A stretch of 64,000 nucleotides of DNA. Source: Vreelandella piezotolerans. GTDB lineage: Bacteria > Pseudomonadota > Gammaproteobacteria > Pseudomonadales > Halomonadaceae. The translations under genes were made by a program, and so were the position numbers. The first letter of the stretch is position 1. Every line of letters starts with the position of its first letter. The notes under the pieces are model-generated. The model had not been told where the DNA came from. It searched no databases and saw only the letters and a program-made list of their open reading frames with translations. The stretch covers positions 1,860,001 to 1,924,000 of the forward strand of contig NZ_CP048602.1 of assembly GCF_012427705.1 (NCBI RefSeq), written 5' to 3'. Of the stretch, positions 26,724-37,953 are shown piece by piece.

Positions 26724-28058
26724 CTATTTGAACTGCGAGTGAGTGTCATGGACTAACCAGCGGCGGCGCTGCCACACCCATAAAAAGCCAGTGGAGTTGA
26801 GCAGCCGGTAAAAGAGCTGTGTCAACCAGACCCCGACTAACCCGTAACCGAGCCAAATACCGACCCACCACGCCAGAGGTAAAAAGAGTAGCCACTGCAT
26901 CCCTAGCGTGAGCAGCATGACGGTACGCTGAGCACCAGCGCCCATCAACGCCTGCGCTAGTACTAGCGCGGCGGCGTCGAACACGATCATCAGGCCAGTA
27001 ATTTGCAGGGGCAGTCTCCCTAACTGAACCAACGCTTCATTGGTAAAGAAAATGCCTAGAATCGTGTCGGGTATCACCAGCATTGGTAACGCTAAAACAG
27101 TCAGCAGCATACCGGCAACGCTCAAGGCGTCAATGCCCCAGCGGTGTGCCGCCTGCCGATCGTCACGGCCCAGCGCCTCGCCGACAAGACTCATGGCCGC
27201 CACTCCAACGCCCACGCCTGGTAGAATCAGCAGAAGAGATAGATTCACTAAGACATGACCGACCGCAACGCTCGGCGTGCCGAGTTTACCCAGTAGCCAA
27301 AAGAGCACGACATAACCAGCGGCAAACCAAAGCTGCTGTAGCGAATGGGGAAACGCTAGCGTCAGCGTCGACAAAATGCTCTGCCAGGAGGGTATCGAAA
27401 GCGCGTTTGGCTGACACTGTCGCCACGTGATGACTCCCCAGATCCCCAGTCCCAAGAGCAGTGACAAGGTCGTACCGATGGCGGCTCCGTTCACCCCTAA
27501 GCCTGGCAGTCCAGCGACCCCATAAATGAGAGCCGCGCTCAGTGCAACGTTAGTTGTGTGGACGACGACGACGATACGAAGGTAGAGGTGCGTTTGCTGT
27601 CGCCCGTTCCAGTAGCCGCGCAGGCATAGCGTCAGCGCGATGGCGGTCAGTGCGACGATCCGCAAGCGAAAGTAGTCGACGGCAATGTGCGTGACCGCTT
27701 GCGAGGGAGCAATCCATCGGATTAGCTCCGACGCCTGCCACCAAGCGATGCAAGAGATGGGTAAACCGACAGCCACACCAATGACCAACCCGGACCCTAG
27801 GGGACGTGTAAGACAACTTTGATTGGCACCTACTGCCTGGGCGGTTTGCGACTGGACGCTGGAAGAGAGACCGAACACCAGCGCTGTCATCATGAACATG
27901 GCATAGCCGCCGAGTCCGACCCCTGCCAACGCCTCTTGTCCCAGATGACTCACTAGGGCAGCATCGATCAAGTTGAGCACGCTCTGAGAAAGCATGCCCA
28001 ACATGATCGGAAGGGCCAAACGCATGACCTTACCTTGACGGCGCACTACCGGCGTCAT
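26724..28058 (-). CDS. MATE-family efflux transporter
   Basis: A 444-residue, 12-helix multidrug/toxin extrusion transporter. The first helix begins with VMRLALPIMLGMLSQSVLNL followed by IDAALVSHLGQEALAGVG, where family members have a D-x-x-(M/L)-(V/A) motif. The pseudo-repeat in the second half starts at AFPHSLQQLWFAAGYVVLFW. It resembles the NorM/DinF group that couples drug export to Na+ or H+. The gene is directly downstream of metH. ATG 28058 is used; a TTG at 28073 overlaps the metH stop and would add five residues. No ribosome-binding site is evident for either. Confidence 0.87.
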   Translation of the reverse strand: MTPVVRRQGKVMRLALPIMLGMLSQSVLNLIDAALVSHLGQEALAGVGLGGYAMFMMTALVFGLSSSVQSQTAQAVGANQSCLTRPLGSGLVIGVAVGLPISCIAWWQASELIRWIAPSQAVTHIAVDYFRLRIVALTAIALTLCLRGYWNGRQQTHLYLRIVVVVHTTNVALSAALIYGVAGLPGLGVNGAAIGTTLSLLLGLGIWGVITWRQCQPNALSIPSWQSILSTLTLAFPHSLQQLWFAAGYVVLFWLLGKLGTPSVAVGHVLVNLSLLLILPGVGVGVAAMSLVGEALGRDDRQAAHRWGIDALSVAGMLLTVLALPMLVIPDTILGIFFTNEALVQLGRLPLQITGLMIVFDAAALVLAQALMGAGAQRTVMLLTLGMQWLLFLPLAWWVGIWLGYGLVGVWLTQLFYRLLNSTGFLWVWQRRRWLVHDTHSQFK

Positions 28059-28069
28059 GGATGAGTCGA

Positions 28070-31777
<3,708 letters not shown>

Positions 31778-32033
31778 TCTCCAGCGTCGCAGTCGGAAAG
31801 GATGTTTTTTATAGTCGTCGATAGGTGAGCGGGGCTTATCATACCAAAGGGCACCCTGTAGGGCAGCAAACGTGGGCGTGAAGTTATTGCAGTCTCTCTA
31901 TTAAGCTTTCTCATGCACACCGCAATAGCCGACTAAAATACTCGGGATTGTGTCGGCAGGCGGTTTTGCTTACCATAGTGGCAAATGACATGTGATGTGG
32001 CGTTGCCACTACCACGGGAGGACAGTGTCCCAT
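31778..32033. other. Divergent intergenic region metH-nfuA
   Basis: This gap of 256 nt must hold the promoters of both genes. I see no convincing riboswitch, terminator or strong palindrome in it; nearly all of it is covered by an antisense frame (31911-32609) that I regard as spurious. A GGGAGGAC ribosome-binding site for nfuA is at its right end. Confidence 0.5.
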
Positions 32034-32639
32034 ATGACCACGACTATCGAAGCGCCTGGTATCGACATTACCGACAGCGCACAAACATATCTCGCCGAAC
32101 TGCTCGAAAAACAGAACGTCGAGGGAATAGCCGTCCGCATTTTCATCACTCAACCCGGCACTCCCTACGCAGAAACTTGCTTGGCGTACTGCCGTCCTGG
32201 TGAAGAAGAGCCCACTGACGTCAAACTCGAGCTCGAGAAAATCAACGTTTTTCTCGACAAAAACAGCCTTGCCTTTTTGGAAGAAGCGGTGGTCGATTTC
32301 AACGCCGACCGCATGGGTGGTCAACTGACCATCAAGGCCCCCAATGCCAAAATGCCCAAGGTCAATGCCGACAGTCCGCTCGAAGATCGCATCAATTACA
32401 CGCTCTACAGCGAAATCAATCCTGGACTGGCGGCTCATGGCGGTGAAATCAAACTCGTCGAACTGACCGACGACAAAGTGGCCATCTTGGCCTTTGGCGG
32501 GGGGTGCCAAGGGTGTGCCGCGGTGGATCTTACGCTCAAGGACGGTGTCGAGAAGACCCTGATGGAGCGTATTCCCGAACTGGCAGGTATCCGTGACGTG
32601 ACCGATCACACCGATACCACGAACGCCTACTACCGCTGA
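32034..32639 (+). CDS. nfuA: Fe-S biogenesis protein NfuA
   Basis: A 201-residue two-domain protein: degenerate A-type (IscA-like) domain at residues 1-100 and Nfu domain at about 115-190, with the cluster-binding Cys158 and Cys161 in [12 protein letters not shown]. It carries [4Fe-4S] clusters to client proteins and matters under oxidative stress and iron limitation. ATG 32034 follows GGGAGGAC at 11 nt; the frame upstream to 31992 has no such support. It is divergent from metH. Confidence 0.95.
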   Translation: MTTTIEAPGIDITDSAQTYLAELLEKQNVEGIAVRIFITQPGTPYAETCLAYCRPGEEEPTDVKLELEKINVFLDKNSLAFLEEAVVDFNADRMGGQLTIKAPNAKMPKVNADSPLEDRINYTLYSEINPGLAAHGGEIKLVELTDDKVAILAFGGGCQGCAAVDLTLKDGVEKTLMERIPELAGIRDVTDHTDTTNAYYR

Positions 32640-32727
32640 GCGTACCCGGCAGATGCCAAAAAGAGCGTGGTCGCATGAGCTAGGTTTACTAACCTGCCAG
32701 CGCTAAACGTTGCTCTTGATAGCGAAT

Positions 32728-32756
32728 AGCCATCCCGCTATTGGGGTGGCTTTTTT
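32728..32756 (+). terminator. nfuA terminator overlapping the kfrA-like stop
   Basis: Stem AGCCATCCC / GGGGTGGCT (one T-G pair) with a 6-nt loop and TTTTTT. The T-run faces the plus strand, so it ends nfuA 88 nt upstream. The hairpin's right half lies within the last codons of the convergent KfrA-like gene (stop at 32738-32740). Confidence 0.82.
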
Positions 32757-33781
32757 GGTTGGGCCGGGTCACTGGCAGGCGGCGTGAGTGCTTCTGGTAG
32801 TGCCGCCAACTGAGCTTGCAAGGACGCCATACGCTGCCATAGCTGTTCTTGCCACTGATCGCTATCGCGTGCTTGCTGTTGCTGTGCCTCTAATGCCTGA
32901 TTCGCCCTGTCCAGCGCTACCTGCAGTTCGCTGCGCTGCGTTTGTAGCTCGGCATTGTGGCGCTTGAGCTCTGCCAAGCGCTGCTGCTGAGAGGCGCTTT
33001 CCTGCTGATAGCGATGTAGTTCATCGGTCACCTGCCGAACCTCTTTGGATAGCGCTTCTGCTCGCTCTTCCCGCTGCTGTAGACGCTTTTGCAGCACTTT
33101 CTCTTCTTGTGCCCGCTCTTGACGCAGCGTGTCCAATAACGCCATCAATTTGCCTTCTGACGCCTCATTGCGCTGTTCCTCTTGGGCCAAGCGCTGCTCC
33201 CAGGCAGTTTGCTGCGCGGCCTGTTGCTCACTAAAACGCTGCTGATCCGCTTTGAGAGTTTGCTGGGCTTGCTCGAATTGCCCTCGATAGTGGCTAACTT
33301 CTTCAGCGGCTTTCTCTGCCTGCTGCTGCCAGTGACGTTCATGGGTCTGGCTTTCGCCCAGGTCACGCTGAAGCACCTCCAGGCGTAGTTCTATGTGGCG
33401 AAGGTGCTCGGCCAGGGCGCTCTCACGCTGTTCGGCATTGGCAGCCTGTTGACGTGCTTCGGCCGCTTCTTGCTGCGCGCCCTCCACCTGACGATTGGCC
33501 TCTTCTCGGTAGTGCACTAGGGCTTGGTAGGCCGACTCTTGCGCTTCCCGCCATAGCTCACTGGCTACATTGACGACGACTTCTGGTACCCCTTTGGGAG
33601 GCGGTACATCGCGATTTTGCTCACGCTCGGTGCGCCATTGCCGGAAGTGTTCGCTGATGGTGGTAAAACTGCCGGTGCCAAGCACTTCGCGGATACGCTG
33701 CACGCTGGGGGAGTCCCCTTGAGCAAGCAGCGTGTCGATTGCTTGCTGAACGTCACTGTACTGAACTCCGTTGCGCGCCAT
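32738..33781 (-). CDS. KfrA-like DNA-binding coiled-coil protein
   Basis: A 347-residue protein: N-terminal KfrA_N DNA-binding domain (about residues 5-120; VQQAIDTLLAQGDSPSVQRI, then FTTISEHFRQWRTERE), then a long Gln/Glu/Ala-rich coiled coil (about 90-330) and a Pro-rich tail. Plasmid KfrA proteins bind operators at their own promoter and form multimeric scaffolds that support partition. Here the gene is chromosomal by context (between nfuA and sufE) and divergent from a tyrosine recombinase. The shared AT-rich region holds two inverted repeats that are natural candidates for its binding sites. What it does with the recombinase is unknown. Confidence 0.83.
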   Translation of the reverse strand: MARNGVQYSDVQQAIDTLLAQGDSPSVQRIREVLGTGSFTTISEHFRQWRTEREQNRDVPPPKGVPEVVVNVASELWREAQESAYQALVHYREEANRQVEGAQQEAAEARQQAANAEQRESALAEHLRHIELRLEVLQRDLGESQTHERHWQQQAEKAAEEVSHYRGQFEQAQQTLKADQQRFSEQQAAQQTAWEQRLAQEEQRNEASEGKLMALLDTLRQERAQEEKVLQKRLQQREERAEALSKEVRQVTDELHRYQQESASQQQRLAELKRHNAELQTQRSELQVALDRANQALEAQQQQARDSDQWQEQLWQRMASLQAQLAALPEALTPPASDPAQPKKPPQ

Positions 33782-33852
33782 GGCGTCCTCCTCATGCGTT
33801 GAGTGGCGTTACTTGAGGGGCATTGTCCTGTCTTTGTGAGAAAAAAACAATT

Positions 33853-33876
33853 ATTACGTAAAACATAAAACGTAAT
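33853..33876. promoter_or_regulatory. Inverted repeat 1 in the kfrA-like/integrase gap
   Basis: ATTACGT-N10-ACGTAAT, perfect 7-bp arms, in an AT-rich stretch between divergent genes. The 17-nt centre-to-centre arm spacing would suit a dimeric DNA-binding protein or recombinase arms. The function is an inference from position. Confidence 0.55.
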
Positions 33877-33897
33877 ATTATTTATCTAATAATAATA

Positions 33898-33929
33898 AAA
33901 TTCAAGATTACGCTCATTATCTTGAATTT
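33898..33929. promoter_or_regulatory. Inverted repeat 2 in the kfrA-like/integrase gap
   Basis: AAATTCAAGAT-N10-ATCTTGAATTT, perfect 11-bp arms, the strongest palindrome in the window outside terminators. It lies 61 nt before the recombinase start. It has no T-run, so it is not a terminator. It has the layout of a tyrosine-recombinase core (two 11-bp arms around a spacer), although 10 nt is longer than the usual 6-8. An operator for the KfrA-like protein is equally possible. Confidence 0.55.
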
Positions 33930-33989
33930 ATAACGCTGTAACGCCACACTGCTCACAGCGATATAGACCACGGCTAGCAAGGAGCCAGC

Positions 33990-35201
33990 ATGCCCCCTTC
34001 AATGACTCGATTTAGCCTAGACGAACACGCACCCATTGGTGCGGAGACTGGCATCAGCGATAAGAGGGAGGGGAGTCACTGGCCAGCGAGCCAACGAGCG
34101 CTGTCTCCTCATCTGCGTTCACGAATCGAAGCGGACAACGACCACCAGGCCGTGCTGCTGTGGTTAACGGAGTATCGAGACAGCCCACAAACACTCAAAA
34201 GCTACCGGCGAGAAGCCGAACGACTGCTGCTTTGGCTAGCCAGCCAGGACAAAGGGCTGCCCGATATGAATCGTGAATTACTGCGCCAGTTCGAAGCTTT
34301 CCTAGAGAACCCGCAGCCCCGGGCAGTATGGGTGGGGCCTTCAAAACCCCGAGAGCATCCTGAGTGGCGGCCGTTTAGAAACGGTCTTTCTCCCACGAGT
34401 CGTCGGCAGACCTTGATCATTCTGCAGGGCTTGTTTACCTGGCTGGTGGAGGCCGGCTGGGTAGGGCACAACCCCTTTGCGCTGATGCGCGACAAAGCGC
34501 GGCGAATGAACAATCAGGGGCAGCGCATAGAGCGCTATCTGGAGCAGCCGCTATGGGCTTGGTTATGGCAGTGGCTGAACCAGCCGAGCCATAGCAACGA
34601 CGCTCGGCTCGTTTATGAGGGCGCCCGAAGACGGTTTATCTTTAGCTTTGCCTACCTACTAGCGCCACGCGTTAGCGAGATGGCCAATGCTCAAATGAGT
34701 GACTTTCACGAAGTCGAAGGTCGCTGGTGGTGGCGCGTGATAGGGAAGGGCAGTAAGCAAGCCCGCATACCCGTGCCCGTAGACATGCTCGAGAGCCTGC
34801 AAGCCTGGCGAGAAGCGCTAGGTCTCGTATCGTTGCCAAGCTATCACGAGCCAACTCCGGTGATTCGCGCACTGGATAAACGCAGAGGTATAAGCGACAA
34901 CCAGCTTTACCGATTGATCAAAGAGACGTTGGCCAACGCTGCTGACGCACTCGAAGAGAAGGGCGGCAAGCCTGCTTATGTCGAGGCGCTCCGGCGAGCA
35001 ACGCCTCACTGGCTGCGGCATACGGCGATTACCCACCAAGCGCAATCAGGCGTAAGCTTACGCTACTTGGCGGAAAGCGCCCGCCACGCAAAGCTGGATA
35101 CCACCCGACGCTATTTGCACACCGAAGCCGACGAGTGGCATCACGAGCAGCAGCGACACCGCTTGAAAACGCCCCCAAAAGAATGGGCTGAACCGTTATA
35201 A
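33990..35201 (+). CDS. Tyrosine-type site-specific recombinase
   Basis: A 403-residue phage-integrase-family protein. The core-binding domain lies at about residues 50-165. The catalytic domain contains Arg227 (LLAPRVSEMA), Lys253 (GKGSKQARIP), His340 and Arg343 (PHWLRHTA), His366 (ARHAKLDTT) and nucleophile Tyr375 (RRYLH), so all catalytic positions are filled. No excisionase, phage or transposon genes, and no tRNA attachment site, are next to it. Gene order returns to sufE 38 nt downstream. ATG 33990 has AAGGAG upstream. It is probably a resident recombinase paired with the KfrA-like protein, not the integrase of an intact island. Confidence 0.9.
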   Translation: MPPSMTRFSLDEHAPIGAETGISDKREGSHWPASQRALSPHLRSRIEADNDHQAVLLWLTEYRDSPQTLKSYRREAERLLLWLASQDKGLPDMNRELLRQFEAFLENPQPRAVWVGPSKPREHPEWRPFRNGLSPTSRRQTLIILQGLFTWLVEAGWVGHNPFALMRDKARRMNNQGQRIERYLEQPLWAWLWQWLNQPSHSNDARLVYEGARRRFIFSFAYLLAPRVSEMANAQMSDFHEVEGRWWWRVIGKGSKQARIPVPVDMLESLQAWREALGLVSLPSYHEPTPVIRALDKRRGISDNQLYRLIKETLANAADALEEKGGKPAYVEALRRATPHWLRHTAITHQAQSGVSLRYLAESARHAKLDTTRRYLHTEADEWHHEQQRHRLKTPPKEWAEPL

Positions 35202-35239
35202 TAGCGGCGACAAAGACTCATCAACCCAAAGGATACGCC

Positions 35240-35653
35240 ATGGCGACTTCAGGCGCAGAGCTAGCCCAGCAGGAGCTGGTGGAAGAGTTCGAGATGTTCG
35301 ATAACTGGATGGACCGCTATCAATACATCATCGATATGGGCAAGCAGCTTCCTGACTTTCCCGAAGAGCGGCGAACCGACGAGTTCAAAATTCAGGGCTG
35401 TCAATCCAATGTATGGATGTGCCATGAAAAGGCGGGTGACAAGCTCGTGTTTAAAGCGACCTCGGATGCGGCCATCGTCTCTGGACTGATCGCCGTGCTG
35501 CTACGCATCTATAGCGAGCGTACGCCAGAAGAGATCAGTCAGACCGAGCCGCATTTCTTGAAAGACTTGGGGCTTGATAAACATCTTTCGCCAACGCGCA
35601 GTAATGGCTTACACGCGATGCTAGAGCGTATTTATCAAGTAGCCAAGCAGTGA
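35240..35653 (+). CDS. SufE-family cysteine desulfurase activator
   Basis: A 137-residue SufE/CsdE-like protein. The sulfur-accepting Cys54 lies in the conserved KIQGCQSNVW loop, and the early EEFEMFDNWMDRYQYIIDMG helix is typical. It receives persulfide from SufS/CsdA and feeds Fe-S assembly. Whether it partners SufS or CsdA cannot be told, since no desulfurase gene is adjacent. The start ATG 35240 has AAAGGAT upstream. It may be co-transcribed with the recombinase gene. Confidence 0.9.
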   Translation: MATSGAELAQQELVEEFEMFDNWMDRYQYIIDMGKQLPDFPEERRTDEFKIQGCQSNVWMCHEKAGDKLVFKATSDAAIVSGLIAVLLRIYSERTPEEISQTEPHFLKDLGLDKHLSPTRSNGLHAMLERIYQVAKQ

Positions 35654-35671
35654 TAAACGAAGAGCACGCGA

Positions 35672-36004
35672 TTAGTGATGGCCGCAGGTCGAGCAGCAGC
35701 GCTTTGACGTTTGCTCCTGATCATCACGGCATAACGCTTCGCTGCGTCCGCCGGGTACCGGATCCATGCCCCCTGGATGGCCAGGGTGGCATTTTACGAT
35801 GCGCTTGGCGGCCATCCAGCCTCCTTTGATCGGACCATGCACCTGGAGCGCTTCGATGGCGTAGGCAGAGCAGCTTGGCCAAAAGCGGCACCGCGGGCCC
35901 AATAATGGGCTGAGAGTGTATTGGTAGATGCGTATGCAGCCCACCAATATGACGGTCAGTAATCTATGACAGCCTCGCTGCAGGAGCCGCCATACGTTTT
36001 TCAC
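35672..36004 (-). CDS. yidD: YidD membrane-insertion efficiency factor
   Basis: A 110-residue protein. The YidD core covers about residues 14-80: [20 protein letters not shown], then [20 protein letters not shown] and [18 protein letters not shown]. The amphipathic N-terminus associates with the inner membrane near YidC. It carries an extra Cys/His-rich C-terminal tail (RCCSTCGHH). The gene normally sits between rnpA and yidC near oriC; here it is the last gene of zur-hisI-yidD and overlaps hisI by 4 nt. It converges on sufE. Confidence 0.9.
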   Translation of the reverse strand: MKNVWRLLQRGCHRLLTVILVGCIRIYQYTLSPLLGPRCRFWPSCSAYAIEALQVHGPIKGGWMAAKRIVKCHPGHPGGMDPVPGGRSEALCRDDQEQTSKRCCSTCGHH

Positions 36005-36474
36005 GGTGTTTTTTTACCGTAAAGCATTGCCGGATCGATCATCGGCTCGCTGGTGATCTTTGCGCCGTCTGCCCCTAACGAGACATAGAAGCAGCTGCGA
36101 CGTCCAGTGTGACAGGCAGGCCCCGTTTGATCAACCTGTACGAGCAGCGTATCGCCGTCACAGTCCAGCGCCGCGTTAATAAGGCGCTGTTGTTGGCCCG
36201 AGGTTTCGCCTTTGCGCCAAAGCTTCTGGCGTGAGCGCGAGTAGTAGCATACTCGCTGCGTGGTCAACGTCTCCTCCAGGGCTTCGCGGTTCATCCATGC
36301 CATCATCAGCACCTCTTTAGTATCGTGCTGCTGGGCGATGGCGGGGATTAGACCATCTTCGTTGAATTGGACAGCATCTAACAGCGTGGCCAATGGGGGC
36401 AAGCTATCGGTGGGCGAGGCGGACTCTAGCGCCTTGAAAAATTGCTTGGGAGTCATTGAGTCAAGTTGAGACAT
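36001..36474 (-). CDS. hisI: Phosphoribosyl-AMP cyclohydrolase
   Basis: A 157-residue HisI enzyme for the third step of histidine synthesis. Motifs: [20 protein letters not shown] (about residues 41-60), the [15 protein letters not shown] substrate loop, the metal-site segment [22 protein letters not shown] and SCFY. The N-terminal 35 residues extend beyond the usual start. It is a stand-alone HisI, not fused to HisE. It shares one nucleotide with the zur stop (TAATG) and overlaps yidD, so the three genes form one unit. Zn2+ dependence of HisI makes the zur linkage biologically sensible. Confidence 0.93.
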   Translation of the reverse strand: MSQLDSMTPKQFFKALESASPTDSLPPLATLLDAVQFNEDGLIPAIAQQHDTKEVLMMAWMNREALEETLTTQRVCYYSRSRQKLWRKGETSGQQQRLINAALDCDGDTLLVQVDQTGPACHTGRRSCFYVSLGADGAKITSEPMIDPAMLYGKKTP

Positions 36475-36923
36475 TAGGCATTACTCGCTGTTCGGCACGC
36501 TTGGCACAAACCCTGAAGCTCGATGGTTTGACGCTCGACGTTGAAGCCTTGACGCTTTGCCAGGGCCGCAAGCTGATCGCTGATTTCATCCAAGTGTAGT
36601 TCTTCGACGTAACCACATTGACGGCAGATGAGCAGCTGGAAGCCGTGGGTATGCTCAGGGCAGGCGCAGGCGACATACGCATTCTGCGATTCGATACGGT
36701 GCACCAACCCCTGCTCGATAAGAAATTCCAGGGCGCGGTAGACGGTGGGCGGGCGAGCGGCGGCGTGCTCCGTAGAAAGCTGGTCCAGCAGGTCATACGC
36801 TTTCAGCCCTCCGCCATGCTCTGCGATGAGCTCAAGCACCCTGCGGCGTATCGGGGTGAACCGAACACCGCGGGTGTGGCACTGAGATTCTGCTTGCTGC
36901 AATAGCGTATTGGCTTCTGTCAT
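36474..36923 (-). CDS. zur: Zinc uptake regulator Zur (Fur family)
   Basis: A 149-residue Fur-family repressor. Winged helix at about residues 10-85 (RFTPIRRRVLELIAEHGGGL, PPTVYRALEFLIEQGLVHRI); dimerisation domain with structural zinc pairs CRQC (about 97-100) and CQAC (about 140-143). The CACPEHTHGFQLLICRQCG segment and the absence of the Fur-type HHDH motif point to Zur rather than Fur. It heads the zur-hisI-yidD unit, so a HisI paralogue used in low zinc would fit a Zur regulon; I did not find a clear Zur box. Confidence 0.87.
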   Translation of the reverse strand: MTEANTLLQQAESQCHTRGVRFTPIRRRVLELIAEHGGGLKAYDLLDQLSTEHAAARPPTVYRALEFLIEQGLVHRIESQNAYVACACPEHTHGFQLLICRQCGYVEELHLDEISDQLAALAKRQGFNVERQTIELQGLCQACRTASNA

Positions 36924-36954
36924 TGGATCACTCGTTGGGCATTAGACAAGCAGT

Positions 36955-37953
36955 CTACGCCGTTGCCGAAGGTGTGTCAGGGGTATCGACCAGCTCGCTC
37001 TTGCGCGCAAAGTGGTGCTGGGCAAACGCGACACGCTTGGCCACCGGGACGTTGTCGGGTTGACGCTCGATGAGATCCAAGCGACGGCGCAAGCCTTCGC
37101 CGTTGGTCATCTGAATCGCCAAGCCGGGTCGGGCATTGAGCTCCAGCAGCATTGGTCCGTGTTGACGATCCAACACCATATCGGTCCCCAGGTAGCCAAG
37201 GCCGGTCATCTCGTAGCAGCCCGCCGCTAGGTGCAGCAGTGTTTCCCACTGGGGTACGACCAGACTGGCCAAGTCGTGCCCCGTATCGGGATGGCTGTAA
37301 CAAGGACGGTCGAACTGCACGCCACGCAGCGCTGCCCCGGTGGCAATGTTCAACCCCACGCCGACGGCGCCTTGGTGAAGATTCGCTTTACCATCGGAGG
37401 CGGCGGTGGAGAGGCGCATCATCGCCATGACTGGGTAACCCTTGAAGACGATGACGCGAATATCGGGAACGCCTTCGTAGGTATACTCCAATAAGCTCTC
37501 TTCGAAATTGATCAGCGTTTCGATCACGGCCACGTCGGGTGAACCACCAAGCGAATACAACCCCGAGAGGAGGTTGGAGACGTGACGTTCGATATCGCTG
37601 ATCGTTAGGCTCGCACCGCTGGGTTTGTAGAACAAACCATTCTCTACTTTCTCGATGACCAAAATACCTTTGCCACCGCTCCCTTTGGCAGGCTTGATCA
37701 CGAATCCCGCATGGCCCTCTAGCATTTCGCTAATGTGTTGAACACCAAACTGTGTCGTGACCGTGCCAATCAGCTCAGGGGTGGTAATGCCGTACTGCTG
37801 AGCCAGCAGTTTCGTCTTTAACTTATCATCTACCAGCGGATAGAGCCGACGTGCGTTATACCGCCCTATGTAACGAATGTTACGCCGGTTCATACCCACG
37901 ATGCCTTTATCCCGAAGACGGGTAGGCCACGTCCAGTTTTTCAGCCAACTCAT
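36955..37953 (-). CDS. RimK-related alpha-L-glutamate ligase-like ATP-grasp protein
   Basis: A 332-residue ATP-grasp protein. ATP-binding lysine and glycine-rich loop: GFVIKPAKGSGGKGILVIEK (about residues 83-102); metal-binding end: MLLELNARPGLAIQ (about 268-281). It belongs to the RimK-related family that travels with an inactive transglutaminase fused to seven helices and an aspartic-type protease, which is the exact arrangement here. It probably ligates an amino acid, perhaps glutamate, to a peptide or protein acceptor; the acceptor is unknown. Its start overlaps the upstream 7TM gene by 4 nt. Confidence 0.87.
   Translation of the reverse strand: MSWLKNWTWPTRLRDKGIVGMNRRNIRYIGRYNARRLYPLVDDKLKTKLLAQQYGITTPELIGTVTTQFGVQHISEMLEGHAGFVIKPAKGSGGKGILVIEKVENGLFYKPSGASLTISDIERHVSNLLSGLYSLGGSPDVAVIETLINFEESLLEYTYEGVPDIRVIVFKGYPVMAMMRLSTAASDGKANLHQGAVGVGLNIATGAALRGVQFDRPCYSHPDTGHDLASLVVPQWETLLHLAAGCYEMTGLGYLGTDMVLDRQHGPMLLELNARPGLAIQMTNGEGLRRRLDLIERQPDNVPVAKRVAFAQHHFARKSELVDTPDTPSATA

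Noticed and set aside
31778..31911. Cobalamin or SAM riboswitch upstream of metH
   Set aside because: No B12-box or other recognisable aptamer core was seen in the leader.
31911..32609. A 232-codon minus-strand frame antisense to nfuA
   Set aside because: nfuA on the plus strand has full family identity, CxxC motif and a ribosome-binding site; the antisense frame has no recognisable domain.
32738..35201. Integrated plasmid or genomic island at the kfrA-like/integrase locus
   Set aside because: No replication, conjugation, phage or cargo genes and no tRNA or direct-repeat attachment sites flank the two genes, and housekeeping genes follow immediately on both sides.
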